From: Gammaproteobacteria bacterium
Lineage (GTDB): Bacteria; Pseudomonadota; Gammaproteobacteria; Pseudomonadales; Azotimanducaceae
DNA length: 40,977 nt
NCBI GenBank assembly: GCA_021773555.1
Contig: JAJFKA010000085.1
Location: forward strand, 1 to 40,977
Direction: 5' to 3'
The notes under the pieces: model-generated
Told to the model about the DNA's origin: nothing
The model's input: the letters and a program-made list of their open reading frames with translations, nothing else
The model's database searches: none
Part shown: one piece after another, positions 32,883 through 40,977 of the stretch
How the letters are laid out: every line of letters begins with the position of its first letter
How positions within the stretch are numbered: the first letter of the stretch is position 1
Position numbers and translations under genes: made by a program

Positions 32883-34121
32883 TTAATCGACGATGGCGCT
32901 CAGCACCAGATGACGCAGGTATTCCTGTACCGGATATCTGCCACCCGGCATGAACTGGGTCATAAATACGCAGGCCAGTTCTTCAGTGGGGTCAACCCAA
33001 AATCGGGTACCGGCAGCGCCGCCCCAGCCATAGTCGCCCTCTGATTGCATATTGGGTGCTGCCACGGCGTCAATGCAAACTGAACCCAGCAGGCAGAATC
33101 CAACACCGCGGAACGCAGACTCCGAGAATCCTCCGGCGCCCATGGCTTCCATATCCTTGTTGTCGGGCAAATGGTTACGGGTCGCGTATTCCACAGTCTT
33201 TCGTCCGAGTATCCTGACACCTTCAAGCTCTCCCTTGTTGGCTAACATCTGGCCGAAGCGCATATAGTCCGGCAGCGTGCTGACAAGCCCGCCACCACCG
33301 GATTTAAGCGCTTGTTCACTCAGGTACGGGCTGGAAGCAGCTTCATCGAATACCTTAAGCGGTCCTTTTGGTCGGGCATAGTTATCGGAGAATCGTGAAA
33401 TTTTGTCCGCGGGTACGGTGAAGCAGGTATCTATCATTCCCAACGGATCGAGTAGTGTCTCCTGCAGGTACTGATCGAATGTCATGCCACTCAGTACCTC
33501 AATCAACCTCGCCTGCATGTCAGTTGAGTAGCTGTAGTTCCATGAAGTACCGGGATCGAACAGCAGCGGTAACTTCGCAATTTTACCTGCCAGGGTTGCC
33601 AGATCTTCGGCCTCGTCGCCGACTTTGAAATGACGATACATCTGGTCCACCGCGTGCGGAACTCCTTTAAATCCATAGGTTAGCCCGGATGTGTGGGTCA
33701 TCAGGTGGCGAGGTGTAATGGAGGCAGCGGCATGACGAACAGCAGGCAGGGCTGCGCTACCTGCGGTGAATACCTGCATGTTCCTGAATTCGGGCAGGTA
33801 CTTTTCCAGGGGATCATCGAGCTGAAATTTACCTTTCTCATAGAGTGTCAACAACGCAACGGAAGTGATGGGCTTTGACATTGAATAGATGCGATGCAAG
33901 GTATCCGTACTCATAGCCTGTCCGGACGCTTGACTGGCGTGACCAAAAGACTTGTTGTAAACCAATTCCCCACGGCGCATAAACGCGAAGGATGAGCCCG
34001 CGAGCTTTTCCTGGTCAATGTAACCCTGCAGGTAGGCGTCGATAAGGGACAGTCGATCACTGCTCATGCCGACATTTTCAGGTGCGATTGTTTCGGGTAG
34101 TGTTCCAGGTTTCCAACTCAT
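32883..34121 (-). CDS. Serine hydrolase, class C beta-lactamase / EstB esterase family
   Basis: A 412-residue beta-lactamase-fold hydrolase. SMSK at 80-83 gives the nucleophile Ser80 and Lys83. SWNYSYSTDMQARLIEVLSG supplies the Tyr motif, and the late GWGGAAGTRFWVDP replaces the KTG box, which points to an esterase rather than a beta-lactamase. There is no signal peptide, so it is probably cytoplasmic like many EstB relatives. A fair ribosome site (GGAAG) precedes 34121. It is convergent with the methyltransferase-like gene and stands alone. Confidence 0.92.
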   Translation of the reverse strand: MSWKPGTLPETIAPENVGMSSDRLSLIDAYLQGYIDQEKLAGSSFAFMRRGELVYNKSFGHASQASGQAMSTDTLHRIYSMSKPITSVALLTLYEKGKFQLDDPLEKYLPEFRNMQVFTAGSAALPAVRHAAASITPRHLMTHTSGLTYGFKGVPHAVDQMYRHFKVGDEAEDLATLAGKIAKLPLLFDPGTSWNYSYSTDMQARLIEVLSGMTFDQYLQETLLDPLGMIDTCFTVPADKISRFSDNYARPKGPLKVFDEAASSPYLSEQALKSGGGGLVSTLPDYMRFGQMLANKGELEGVRILGRKTVEYATRNHLPDNKDMEAMGAGGFSESAFRGVGFCLLGSVCIDAVAAPNMQSEGDYGWGGAAGTRFWVDPTEELACVFMTQFMPGGRYPVQEYLRHLVLSAIVD

Positions 34122-34515
34122 TCTTTGACTTCCAGGTTGTAAATTTTCTAGCCGGCATTATTCATGAAGGGAATGGATTTTATGGCAATTGTGGCGAAGA
34201 AGGTTGGACAAACATCGTGAAAGGCATAGCCGTAGCTATGTCTTGAGCGATTTTGTTCAAGATTCGAAGGCAGCATTGTCTAAAAAACCATTCAGCCACA
34301 GGCTGTATTTCACGAATTAACATCCATTTTTACCTAACCTATTGAAATATAATAACCTAACGATTGAACTGTGTCGCCTTCGTGAATAATGCGGGCCAGG
34401 GTTAATCCCTTATAAATCAAGGCTCGCGCGAGCAGCCGCCTTCTGCAGGCGACGAACCACACGTCACAAGTCGGCTGGCCTCCAGATGTTTGGAGGGCGG
34501 CGTCACTTCACTCAA
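34122..34515. other. Gene-free intergenic stretch with hairpin element
   Basis: These 394 bp lie between the serine hydrolase start and the small beta-rich gene. No ORF here looks coding. They hold the multi-hairpin element at 34216-34314 (separate entry). They also hold two isolated hairpins: CGCCT/AGGCG near 34437-34451 and CCTCCA/TGGAGG at 34479-34496. Neither hairpin is followed by a T-run, so I do not call a terminator. Confidence 0.5.
34216..34314. repeat. Multi-hairpin intergenic element (possible dispersed palindromic repeat or structured RNA)
   Basis: CGTGAAA at 34216-34222 and TTTCACG at 34308-34314 pair at the ends. Between them are three hairpins: CATAGC-CGTA-GCTATG (34225-34240), TCTTGA/TCAAGA (34241-34246 with 34257-34262) and CAGCC-ACA-GGCTG (34293-34305). 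The layout resembles ERIC-type intergenic repeats of about 100 nt. No second copy lies in the window, so its repeated nature is untested. Confidence 0.5.
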
Positions 34516-34812
34516 TCAGGCGCGGCTGCCACTAAAACTGGCGTTACCAAATGCACCCAGCTTCACATTCCCGCTGATATCGTCACCATTGACCTCAGCG
34601 GACACCTCGAGCTTCATCGGCATGGGTTGTGTCATGTCAACGACCCATGTGAGGTTATTGCCATCTACGGTACCCCCTGCAAACTCCTGGGTTCCCTGTG
34701 GTCCTGCCATGGATCCGGATAATGAACCGCCATCAGTTACCAGTGTCAGGGTTGAGTCCTGTGATCCCATGGGGGAATTGATTGTCACTTTCCAGCTACC
34801 GTCCACACTCAT
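34516..34812 (-). CDS. Small beta-rich hypothetical protein
   Basis: A 98-residue protein built of short repeating strands (GSWKVTINSPMGSQDSTLTL; GGSLSGSMAGPQGTQEFAGG; EVSAEVNGDDISGNVKLGAF), probably a small beta-barrel or lipocalin-like sheet. I cannot name the family. AAGGA at the right spacing supports the ATG at 34812. It is free-standing, diverging from the gamma-glutamyltranspeptidase gene. The plus-strand ORFs over it are shadows. Confidence 0.8.
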   Translation of the reverse strand: MSVDGSWKVTINSPMGSQDSTLTLVTDGGSLSGSMAGPQGTQEFAGGTVDGNNLTWVVDMTQPMPMKLEVSAEVNGDDISGNVKLGAFGNASFSGSRA

Positions 34813-35033
34813 ACTTTTAATCCTTATCTGGTCTTTGTGGGTTAACTAAACCGTGCAGCACCTCACGCAAAGCAAGTCACATGAAGTACAGCACGGCAAT
34901 AATCGCGTAGCCCACAACGGAGGTCAAGTGTTCCCGGAGCGGTGAAATGGAAGTTGATCCGATGATAATTGCCCGGGTGATTGAATCAACATCACGCATC
35001 ACGTATTTTGGGTGTTGATTCCGGGAGTCTGCC

Positions 35034-36647
35034 ATGTCGTCATCTGTTACCGCACATCCTGCTATGCAGCAATCTGTTACCGAACACTGGCAAATAGTTA
35101 AGCCCGCGATTACCAGCAGCGATGGCCTCGTTTGCAGTCAGCATCACCTGGCCTCAGACGTGGGTGCGGCTATTCTCGAGCGCGGTGGCAACGCTATCGA
35201 CGCTGCGATCGCCACCGGGCTCACCCTGGGTACGGTTGAACCCTGGATGAGCGGCATTGGCGGCGGTGGCTACATGACAATCTACCTGGCGAAAGAGAAA
35301 GTCACCAGAGTCGTTGAATTTGGCATGCGTGCGCCTTTTGCCGCTGTCCCCGACGACTACCCCCTGGCGCCGGGAGGAACAAACTCGTCGGACGCATTTA
35401 ACTGGCCCGCGGTGATTGACGATGTGAACATTCATGGGCCTCTGTCAATTGCCGTGCCCGGATACGTCAAAGGCATATCTCTGGCGCTTGCTGAGTTTGG
35501 CTCGATGGACTGGGTGGATGTTATCGAGCCTGCCTGTCGCTATGCGGAATGGGGATTGCCAATCGACTGGTACAGTGCGAATAAAATCAATACTTTCGCC
35601 CGCGGTCTCTCGCAATATGCTGAAACCCGCAATACTTATTTCCCGGAAGGGTTTGGACCCGCAATTGATCTCGAAGGCACCATCAATACGTTGAAGCTCG
35701 GTCGACTCGGCGAGACCTATCGCCAGTTGCAGGACCAGGGCGCCGAATCCTACTACAAAGGGACACTTGCTGAGAGTATTGCCGCCGATCTGGATAAGGT
35801 CGGATCGAAAATCTCTCTGCACGATCTGCAGACTTATGAAGCTACGATCAATGCACCGCTGACATTACGTTATCGGGACACGGACATTTATGTGGCCGGT
35901 CACCTGACCGCGGGACCGAGCATCATCCAGGCATTGGAAGAACTGGAAAAACGATTGCCCGACGATGTTTTCCGAGAAGAACCCGGCTTCGACACTTACA
36001 AGGCTTATGCCGATGCCTTGTTCGCCGCTTACAATTTCCGCCTGGCCAATCTTGGCGAGGGGCCAGCGACACCTACCAACACGACCCATGTCTGTGCAAC
36101 GGACAAGCAGGGAAATGTGGTGTCTTTGACCCAGACTATCATGTCAGGATTCGGCAGTCGGATAATGTTGCCGGACACAGGTATCCTGATGAACAACGGC
36201 ATGATGTGGTTTGATCCTCGGCCAGGGGGTGCCAATTCAGTCGTCGGTGGTCGTCACCCCCTCTGTAATATGTGTCCGGTTATTGGTGTCAAGGATTCAG
36301 GAGACGTTTTTGCGACCGGGGCCTGCGGAGGTCGCAAGATTTTCCCTGCAGTTTTCCAGCTCTTGTCGTTTCTCGTGGACTACAAAATGGACGTTAATCG
36401 TGCCGCCCATGAACCCCGGTTGGACATCTCCGGAACCGACCTGGTGACGATGATGGATTCATTGAATCCTGCTATTGCCGATCGCCTCAAAACTACCTTC
36501 GATGAGACCCGGATCCGGCCAAATGGTGTCAGTCCTAACTTTTTCGCACTGCCACAACTACTCGAACGGTCGACTTCCGGACAAGCATCAGGTGCCTGCT
36601 TTATCCCGTCGCCGCATGCAAAGGTGTCAGCGCCCCACGGCAGTTGA
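35034..36647 (+). CDS. Gamma-glutamyltransferase family protein
   Basis: A 537-residue Ntn hydrolase of the gamma-glutamyltranspeptidase family. ILERGGNAIDAAIATGLTLG and MSGIGGGGYMTIYL are the conserved large-subunit start. TNTTHVCATDKQGNVVSLTQTI contains the self-cleavage/catalytic Thr at the small-subunit start. MMWFDPRPGGANSVVGGRHPL follows. There is no signal peptide, unlike classical periplasmic GGT, so it may act in the cytoplasm, perhaps on other gamma-glutamyl or acyl compounds. Its last 21 bp overlap the end of the convergent serine hydrolase gene. Confidence 0.93.
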   Translation: MSSSVTAHPAMQQSVTEHWQIVKPAITSSDGLVCSQHHLASDVGAAILERGGNAIDAAIATGLTLGTVEPWMSGIGGGGYMTIYLAKEKVTRVVEFGMRAPFAAVPDDYPLAPGGTNSSDAFNWPAVIDDVNIHGPLSIAVPGYVKGISLALAEFGSMDWVDVIEPACRYAEWGLPIDWYSANKINTFARGLSQYAETRNTYFPEGFGPAIDLEGTINTLKLGRLGETYRQLQDQGAESYYKGTLAESIAADLDKVGSKISLHDLQTYEATINAPLTLRYRDTDIYVAGHLTAGPSIIQALEELEKRLPDDVFREEPGFDTYKAYADALFAAYNFRLANLGEGPATPTNTTHVCATDKQGNVVSLTQTIMSGFGSRIMLPDTGILMNNGMMWFDPRPGGANSVVGGRHPLCNMCPVIGVKDSGDVFATGACGGRKIFPAVFQLLSFLVDYKMDVNRAAHEPRLDISGTDLVTMMDSLNPAIADRLKTTFDETRIRPNGVSPNFFALPQLLERSTSGQASGACFIPSPHAKVSAPHGS

Positions 36648-37760
36648 AGCTGAGGCCTGGTAAAGTTCGCGATGCAGTTCGACAAATTCGAATATCAGAT
36701 CGCTGAGTCCGGCAGGTTCAGAGTTAGTCAAAAATACCATGCCGGTCTGCAGGTTCCGACTAAAGACCATCTCGCTGCGCATGCCGCGTACATAACCGCC
36801 GTGATGAATGAATCCGGGCTCTCCGCCGAACTCGAAAATCCTCCAGCCTAGTCCGTAATAGATATCTCCCAGTTCCTTTCGATATTTATAATGCGCCTGA
36901 TGTCGCGTGGTCCTGATAGCGCCCGTGTGCATGAGTTCAAGCATGTCCTCCTGAAACACTTCTGGATTCTGTCCTAACTGTGCCAGTAACCACTGCCGCA
37001 TATCACCGATGCTGGCATTCACACCCGCAGCCGGTGCAATTCGGTAGTAGTGTTGGGTCGTGCCCACAGGTTTCCAGGATTGTCCATTCCACACGTGTGG
37101 CTGCGCATGGTTCTCATCATCCAGGAATGAATCCATTCCGAAGGACGCCCGGTTCATCGCCAGTGGCTTGAACAAACGATTGGTGACAAAAGTCTCATAG
37201 TCAACGTTCGCAGTGGCCTGCACCAGATCAGCCACCAGACTGAACACCACGTTCTGGTAGCCATAACACTCTCCGGGCTCGCAAACAAATTCCACCCTGT
37301 CCAGGCGCTGGACAATTCGCTTGAAAGGCATGTTGTCTTCTATCAGATTGGTATAAGCATGGGGCATCAGTCCCGTGGTTTGTGACATCAGGTGGTGCAG
37401 GTTAATTTCACGACCATAATCCGATCGTTTGAATTTAAGGTTCTGCAGATTGGCAACCAGTGGTGTGTTCCATTGCACCACCTCATCCTCAACCAGCAGG
37501 GTGGCCGCCGCCGAGGCAAAAGTCTTGGAGATGGAAGCAATTCGAAACAGCGTGTCATTGGTGATCGGGCTCAAGTCGTTGTTACTTTTTGTCCCATAGA
37601 CTTTCTGCAGGACGACGTTGCCCTGATCGACCACGATGAGCGCAGCACCGGGCGCTTGCGCTGCAATCGGTTGAACAAACTGCTTTTCAAACCGATCTGC
37701 AAACGCCTCAGCCCGGGCGGTTAAGGGCGAAAGCATCAGGACGATCAGGAGATACCGCAC
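36627..37760 (-). CDS. Exported serine hydrolase (class C beta-lactamase-like) at the end of the ccm operon
   Basis: A 377-residue protein. SISK (in RIASISKTFASA) gives nucleophile Ser and Lys, YQN (YGYQNVVFSLVADL) is the YxN motif, and HHGGYVRG stands for KTG. I choose GTG 37760, one base after the ccmI stop, because AAGGAT lies 8 bases upstream and the result is a good signal peptide (VRYLLIVLMLSPLTARAEA). The longer frame to 37865 would run inside ccmI and hide the signal. It is thus coupled to the ccm operon, although no role in cytochrome maturation is known. It overlaps the convergent GGT gene by 21 bp. Confidence 0.9.
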   Translation of the reverse strand: MRYLLIVLMLSPLTARAEAFADRFEKQFVQPIAAQAPGAALIVVDQGNVVLQKVYGTKSNNDLSPITNDTLFRIASISKTFASAAATLLVEDEVVQWNTPLVANLQNLKFKRSDYGREINLHHLMSQTTGLMPHAYTNLIEDNMPFKRIVQRLDRVEFVCEPGECYGYQNVVFSLVADLVQATANVDYETFVTNRLFKPLAMNRASFGMDSFLDDENHAQPHVWNGQSWKPVGTTQHYYRIAPAAGVNASIGDMRQWLLAQLGQNPEVFQEDMLELMHTGAIRTTRHQAHYKYRKELGDIYYGLGWRIFEFGGEPGFIHHGGYVRGMRSEMVFSRNLQTGMVFLTNSEPAGLSDLIFEFVELHRELYQASASTAVGR

Positions 37761-37761
37761 C

Positions 37762-39009
37762 TTAAAGATCCTTAACCATTTTCTGGATGAGCAATTTGAT
37801 GACTGGCGCACCGCCCCTTTGATCAATGATCGCACTCCTGGCTTCGAAGTCCTCCGGACTGACATTGGCGATCCCGGAACTTGAAATGCGGGCGACTACC
37901 TGAATTTTGTCAAAATTTGCCAGTCCCATCCCCTCCATCATTGCCATGGATTCATCGAGTCTGACAAGAAGCGGCAGTTCACGCACCTGCATTCTGTGGA
38001 CTGCCAGCGGCATTGGCGGACCGCTGGCTGCACGGGCAAAAACAAAGACAAGTGAATCCTCGCTCACTTGAACGGATTGATCCACTTCTACTAATACGGA
38101 CAGCACCCGTTGCTCATCAGCGACAGGCGTTTCCATCGTTTGACCAGTCTCGGCCAGCCGGTTTGTCGTGCCCTCTTGTAACTCAATTCTGGCAATGACT
38201 GACCTGATCAATTCTGCTCGCTCGCCTTCGGCGACCGGCAGGGCACGGTCGAAAAACTGCCTGGATGCTTTGAGATCACCTCGCCGGAACGCGTCCATAC
38301 CGCGGATTTCCAGCATCGTGATGTCATGCGGATTCAAACGTAGCGCATCACTGATTGCAGCATCTACACGTTGTGTAATTTTTCGTTCGTCCGCAAGGAA
38401 CAAAGATTCGGCTCGATAGGAAGCCAGGGTTGCATCACCTCGAAATGTCGTAAACAACCGTTCAAACACCTCCGTTGCCTTGTCATAGTCGGACAAGCGC
38501 AGATACGACTGAGCCAGCATAAACCAGCCTTCATGATTGTCAGGCTGACGTTTCAGGCTTTCCTTAAGTTTCTCTGTCGTAGTCCGGAGGCTTGTCGTGT
38601 CATGCGGATTATCATTTTTCAATGACGACGCCAGTTCAACGTCACTGATCGCTCCCCAGGACAATCCGAAATCCGCATAAGCCATGAGCGCCAGTACTGG
38701 CACCAGTACGGCAAGAAAAAACGGTAGCTTCCCAAATCCATGACTGGATTCGGTGGTCGTCGAATCTAACTGACGAGTATCCAGGAGGAGGTTTTTTTGC
38801 AGTTCCAGTTTCATCAGATCAAATTCGGCAGTGCTTAAGTCACCGAGGGAGACCTGAGTCTTAAGGTCAGCAAGCTGGTCTTCAAACAGGCTCACGTTGA
38901 TTGATTCTCTGCCGGGCGTGATCACGTGCCGTCCAAGCCAGACTGGCACCAGAATAAACCCCGCCGCCATTGCACCGAGAATTAGCGCATACAACCAGAA
39001 TAACGTCAT
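37762..39009 (-). CDS. ccmI: Cytochrome c maturation protein CcmI (CycH)
   Basis: A 415-residue CcmI. Two membrane helices (LYALILGAMAAGFILVPVWL at the start; FFLAVLVPVLALMAYA after ~95 residues) enclose a short cytoplasmic region. A periplasmic TPR domain follows (KESLKRQPDNHEGWFMLAQSYLRLSDYDKATEVFERL and later LNPHDITMLEIRGMDAFRRGD). CcmI binds the C-terminus of apocytochrome c and hands it to CcmF/CcmH. It overlaps ccmH by four bases (39006-39009), as in normal ccm operons. The serine hydrolase follows directly. Confidence 0.95.
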   Translation of the reverse strand: MTLFWLYALILGAMAAGFILVPVWLGRHVITPGRESINVSLFEDQLADLKTQVSLGDLSTAEFDLMKLELQKNLLLDTRQLDSTTTESSHGFGKLPFFLAVLVPVLALMAYADFGLSWGAISDVELASSLKNDNPHDTTSLRTTTEKLKESLKRQPDNHEGWFMLAQSYLRLSDYDKATEVFERLFTTFRGDATLASYRAESLFLADERKITQRVDAAISDALRLNPHDITMLEIRGMDAFRRGDLKASRQFFDRALPVAEGERAELIRSVIARIELQEGTTNRLAETGQTMETPVADEQRVLSVLVEVDQSVQVSEDSLVFVFARAASGPPMPLAVHRMQVRELPLLVRLDESMAMMEGMGLANFDKIQVVARISSSGIANVSPEDFEARSAIIDQRGGAPVIKLLIQKMVKDL

Positions 39010-39494
39010 CGATCCACCAGTTGTTTCAGGCGCTGCTCATCAAGTTCGGTCAATGTTGACGGCGAGGAGTGCCGCCGTCGAACGACAAACCCCAGAACAA
39101 GGATCGCAACGAGCAGGAGTAACAGCGGTCCAAACCAGAGCAATATCGTGCCGGGTTTCAGTCTTGGTTTGTAGAGAATGAAATCACCGTAGCGCTGCTG
39201 CATAAAGTCACGAATCTGATCATCGGACTTACCCTCAAGCACCAATCGATGAACTTCCCGACGCAGATCTTTCGCGATCATTGCATCTGATCCTGCCAGG
39301 TTAGTATTCAGACACTGAGGACAGCGCAATTCGTCTATCAACACCTGATAGCGCGCCTGCATTTCGCCGTTGGGAAAGGGGTAAGCATCAATCGCCGCCA
39401 GGGCATTGTTTACACCTGGCAGTAAAGTGAACAACAACACCCATTTCACCAGAGATAAGGCTGGGGCCAGGCGCGATATGCATGACAGGCCCAT
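39006..39494 (-). CDS. ccmH: Cytochrome c maturation protein CcmH (CcmL/NrfF-type)
   Basis: A 162-residue protein with an N-terminal signal/anchor. The diagnostic redox motif LRCPQC has its cysteines at 58 and 61, in the usual three-helix bundle, and a C-terminal membrane helix is present (TILLWFGPLLLLLVAILVLG). It reduces apocytochrome c thiols together with CcmG. It starts at the last base of ccmG's stop (overlap of one base at 39494) and overlaps ccmI by four. All expected parts are present. Confidence 0.96.
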   Translation of the reverse strand: MGLSCISRLAPALSLVKWVLLFTLLPGVNNALAAIDAYPFPNGEMQARYQVLIDELRCPQCLNTNLAGSDAMIAKDLRREVHRLVLEGKSDDQIRDFMQQRYGDFILYKPRLKPGTILLWFGPLLLLLVAILVLGFVVRRRHSSPSTLTELDEQRLKQLVDR

Positions 39495-40045
39495 CAGGAC
39501 TCGCCCTCCTGGAGGCGCAGCAGCGCAATCACCGGCAGAAACCTCTCATCCCATATCTCATGAGTCAGAGCACCGACGTGGCGGTATTGAATAACCCCAT
39601 TGCGGTCAACCACAAAGGTTTCAGGTGCACCATAGACACCGAGATCAATTGCCAGTGTGCCCTCGGCATCGACGATATTTAATCGAAACGGATTGTTGTG
39701 ACGTTGCAGCCAGGCGACCGCACTTCCTGAGTCGTCGTTGTAGTTAACACCATATAGCGGGATGGATTCTTCACGGCTGATCCTCATTAGCTCAGGATGT
39801 TCAACCAGGCAGTTAATACACCAGGTTGCCCAGACGTTCACCAGAGAAATTTGCCCGCTTATGTCAGCGACCGTTAATACTCGCTCCGGTTCATGCAAAT
39901 CCGGCAACGCAAATTCCGGGAACGGCTTGTCGATCAACTCCGAGGGTAGAAAGTGAGGATCCTCCAGTTCAAATCCCAGTGCCAGGACGACCACCAGCAG
40001 AATGAATACAGCGAATGGTATGAGGAGACTTTTATTGACGTTCAT
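39494..40045 (-). CDS. ccmG: Thioredoxin-like CcmG/DsbE
   Basis: A 183-residue membrane-anchored periplasmic thioredoxin. The anchor is LLIPFAVFILLVVVLALGF, and the thioredoxin fold carries WATWCINC with active cysteines 76 and 79. The C-terminal GVYGAPETFVVDRNGVIQYRHVG is typical of CcmG. It supplies electrons to keep cytochrome haem-binding cysteines reduced. The frame is open to 40201, but ATG 40045 overlaps the ccmF stop by four bases (ATGA) and starts the anchor directly, so it is used. Confidence 0.96.
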   Translation of the reverse strand: MNVNKSLLIPFAVFILLVVVLALGFELEDPHFLPSELIDKPFPEFALPDLHEPERVLTVADISGQISLVNVWATWCINCLVEHPELMRISREESIPLYGVNYNDDSGSAVAWLQRHNNPFRLNIVDAEGTLAIDLGVYGAPETFVVDRNGVIQYRHVGALTHEIWDERFLPVIALLRLQEGES

Positions 40046-40977
40046 GCAGTGCTGCCGAGCGCGGGAGCGACCACTGTGCGTCCTGCCCGTATACGCCGAT
40101 AACGCCTGTCCGCCAGGGTGACCATGCCTCCAAGCATTATCAGCAGTCCTCCAAACCACACCCAGCGAACGAATGGTTTGTAGTGAATTCGCACTGCCCA
40201 CGCAGATTCTCCGACAGCTTCTCCGAGGGCAACATAGACATCGCGAAATAAGCCTGCATCGATATCAGCCTCAGTCATGACATTTTGCGCAGCAGGGTAG
40301 TAGCGCTTTTCCGGCCACAGAGTGGTTACGATCTCATCGTCGTAGACGACAACAAGCTCACCACGGTCAGCCAGGTAATTAGGGCCCTTAACCTTACTCA
40401 TACCGTTAAAGGTCACCTGGTATCCAGCGACCTCGACCATATCACCTGCTGCCATCCGTACATCTTTTTCAACACTGTAATAAACTGTCAGGCAAACGCC
40501 GGTAATGGCCACGGCAATGCCCAGATGACCGAATAGCATACCGTAGTAGGAAGCAGGTTGAAGGAAAAGTGCCCGCAGCCGAGCAGACTTGTTGCGCACC
40601 CTCGCCAGCATTTCGCGGATAAGGCTCAGCAAAATCCACAAGGCAATAGCCACAGTGATCAATACCTGCGGCTCAAAACCTTTTCCATTAATCAGCAACA
40701 ACACACCAACACCGACCAGGCTTGCCGCCGCCAGTGGCCATTGCTCCCGGATCAGGTCCCTGATGGAAGTATGACGCCACCGAGAAGACGTACTGAGCGC
40801 CATGAGCACGAACAGCACGGTAACGACAGGTACAAATACAGTATTGAAGTAAGGGGGGCCAACCGAAATCTTCTTCCCGTCGGTGATTGCCTCATAGATC
40901 AACGGATAGATCGTACCCAGTAATACCGACGCGGCGGCAACAACCAGCAACAGATTGTTCGCCAGCAGCATGGTCTC
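40042..40977 (-). CDS. ccmF: Haem lyase CcmF, C-terminal part, cut by the window edge
   Basis: The last 311 codons of CcmF run off the right end. Visible are ETMLLANNLLLVVAAASVLLG, several membrane helices, the periplasmic loop with PASYYGMLFGHLGIAV, and the conserved terminal region VGESAWAVRIHYKPFVRWVWFGGLL. CcmF is the haem-handling membrane component that attaches haem to apocytochrome c with CcmH/I. The frame is in register to the last base, so the 5' end is simply missing here. It overlaps ccmG by four bases. Confidence 0.95.
   Translation of the reverse strand, partial: ETMLLANNLLLVVAAASVLLGTIYPLIYEAITDGKKISVGPPYFNTVFVPVVTVLFVLMALSTSSRWRHTSIRDLIREQWPLAAASLVGVGVLLLINGKGFEPQVLITVAIALWILLSLIREMLARVRNKSARLRALFLQPASYYGMLFGHLGIAVAITGVCLTVYYSVEKDVRMAAGDMVEVAGYQVTFNGMSKVKGPNYLADRGELVVVYDDEIVTTLWPEKRYYPAAQNVMTEADIDAGLFRDVYVALGEAVGESAWAVRIHYKPFVRWVWFGGLLIMLGGMVTLADRRYRRIRAGRTVVAPALGSTA

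Noticed and set aside
34486-34849. Plus-strand ORFs over the small beta-rich gene
   Set aside because: They are the shadow of the minus-strand gene, which has a good ribosome site and regular beta pattern.
37761-37865. Longer N-terminus for the ccm-linked serine hydrolase
   Set aside because: It would lie within ccmI and place a charged stretch before the signal peptide. GTG 37760 has a proper ribosome site.
40046-40201. Longer N-terminus for CcmG
   Set aside because: The extension lies in ccmF sequence, and 40045 gives the standard ATGA overlap and membrane anchor.

Overview
The window looks like chromosomal DNA of a free-living, probably marine, aerobic gammaproteobacterium with moderate GC. 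I infer this from gene content: a Ccm-type (system I) cytochrome c maturation operon, YaeQ, a bacterial wax-ester synthase/DGAT, a DUF1295 membrane protein, a P450, class C-like serine hydrolases and a large secreted subtilase. No rRNA, tRNA, prophage or CRISPR was seen. The species cannot be fixed from the sequence alone.

Layout. 8-4938 (minus): a GAF-GGDEF diguanylate cyclase, a GAF-like/HlyD membrane-fusion protein and an M50 site-2-protease/HlyD fusion, close enough to be one operon running off the left edge. 5225-10386: a VOC protein, a 1011-residue secreted S8 protease with a strong terminator, and a lipoprotein/membrane-protein pair. 10568-14828: WS/DGAT translationally coupled to a GNAT, a 2TM-domain protein, an LLM-class oxidoreductase and YaeQ. 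14917-18623: two orphan proteins, an FHA protein with an arginine-rich tail, and an AraC regulator divergent from a second VOC protein. 18723-22064 (minus): an alpha/beta hydrolase interrupted by an in-frame TGA, and an amidohydrolase overlapping a CobW-type GTPase.

22256-25492 is a compact catabolic unit: an Lrp/AsnC regulator divergent from a saccharopine-dehydrogenase-family enzyme and an ALDH7-like dehydrogenase, with a 21-bp dyad between them. I infer lysine or piperideine-6-carboxylate to 2-aminoadipate. A P450 follows, then a 262-bp MITE-like element (16-bp perfect terminal inverted repeats, 11-bp target duplication), then an ArsR-SRPBCC pair behind a perfect 24-bp palindromic operator, and a flavin monooxygenase.

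29381-36647 holds a GNAT, a small doubtful ORF, a GST, a DUF1295 protein, an exported methyltransferase-like protein, a serine hydrolase, an intergenic multi-hairpin element, a small beta-rich protein and a gamma-glutamyltranspeptidase. 36627-40977 (minus) is the distal ccm operon in the order ccmF (cut by the window edge), ccmG/dsbE, ccmH, ccmI, with another serine hydrolase attached.

The strongest candidates for something new are the protease/HlyD/diguanylate cyclase group at the left edge, whose partners lie outside the window, and the MITE. The TGA-interrupted hydrolase and the amidohydrolase-CobW pair also deserve checking.
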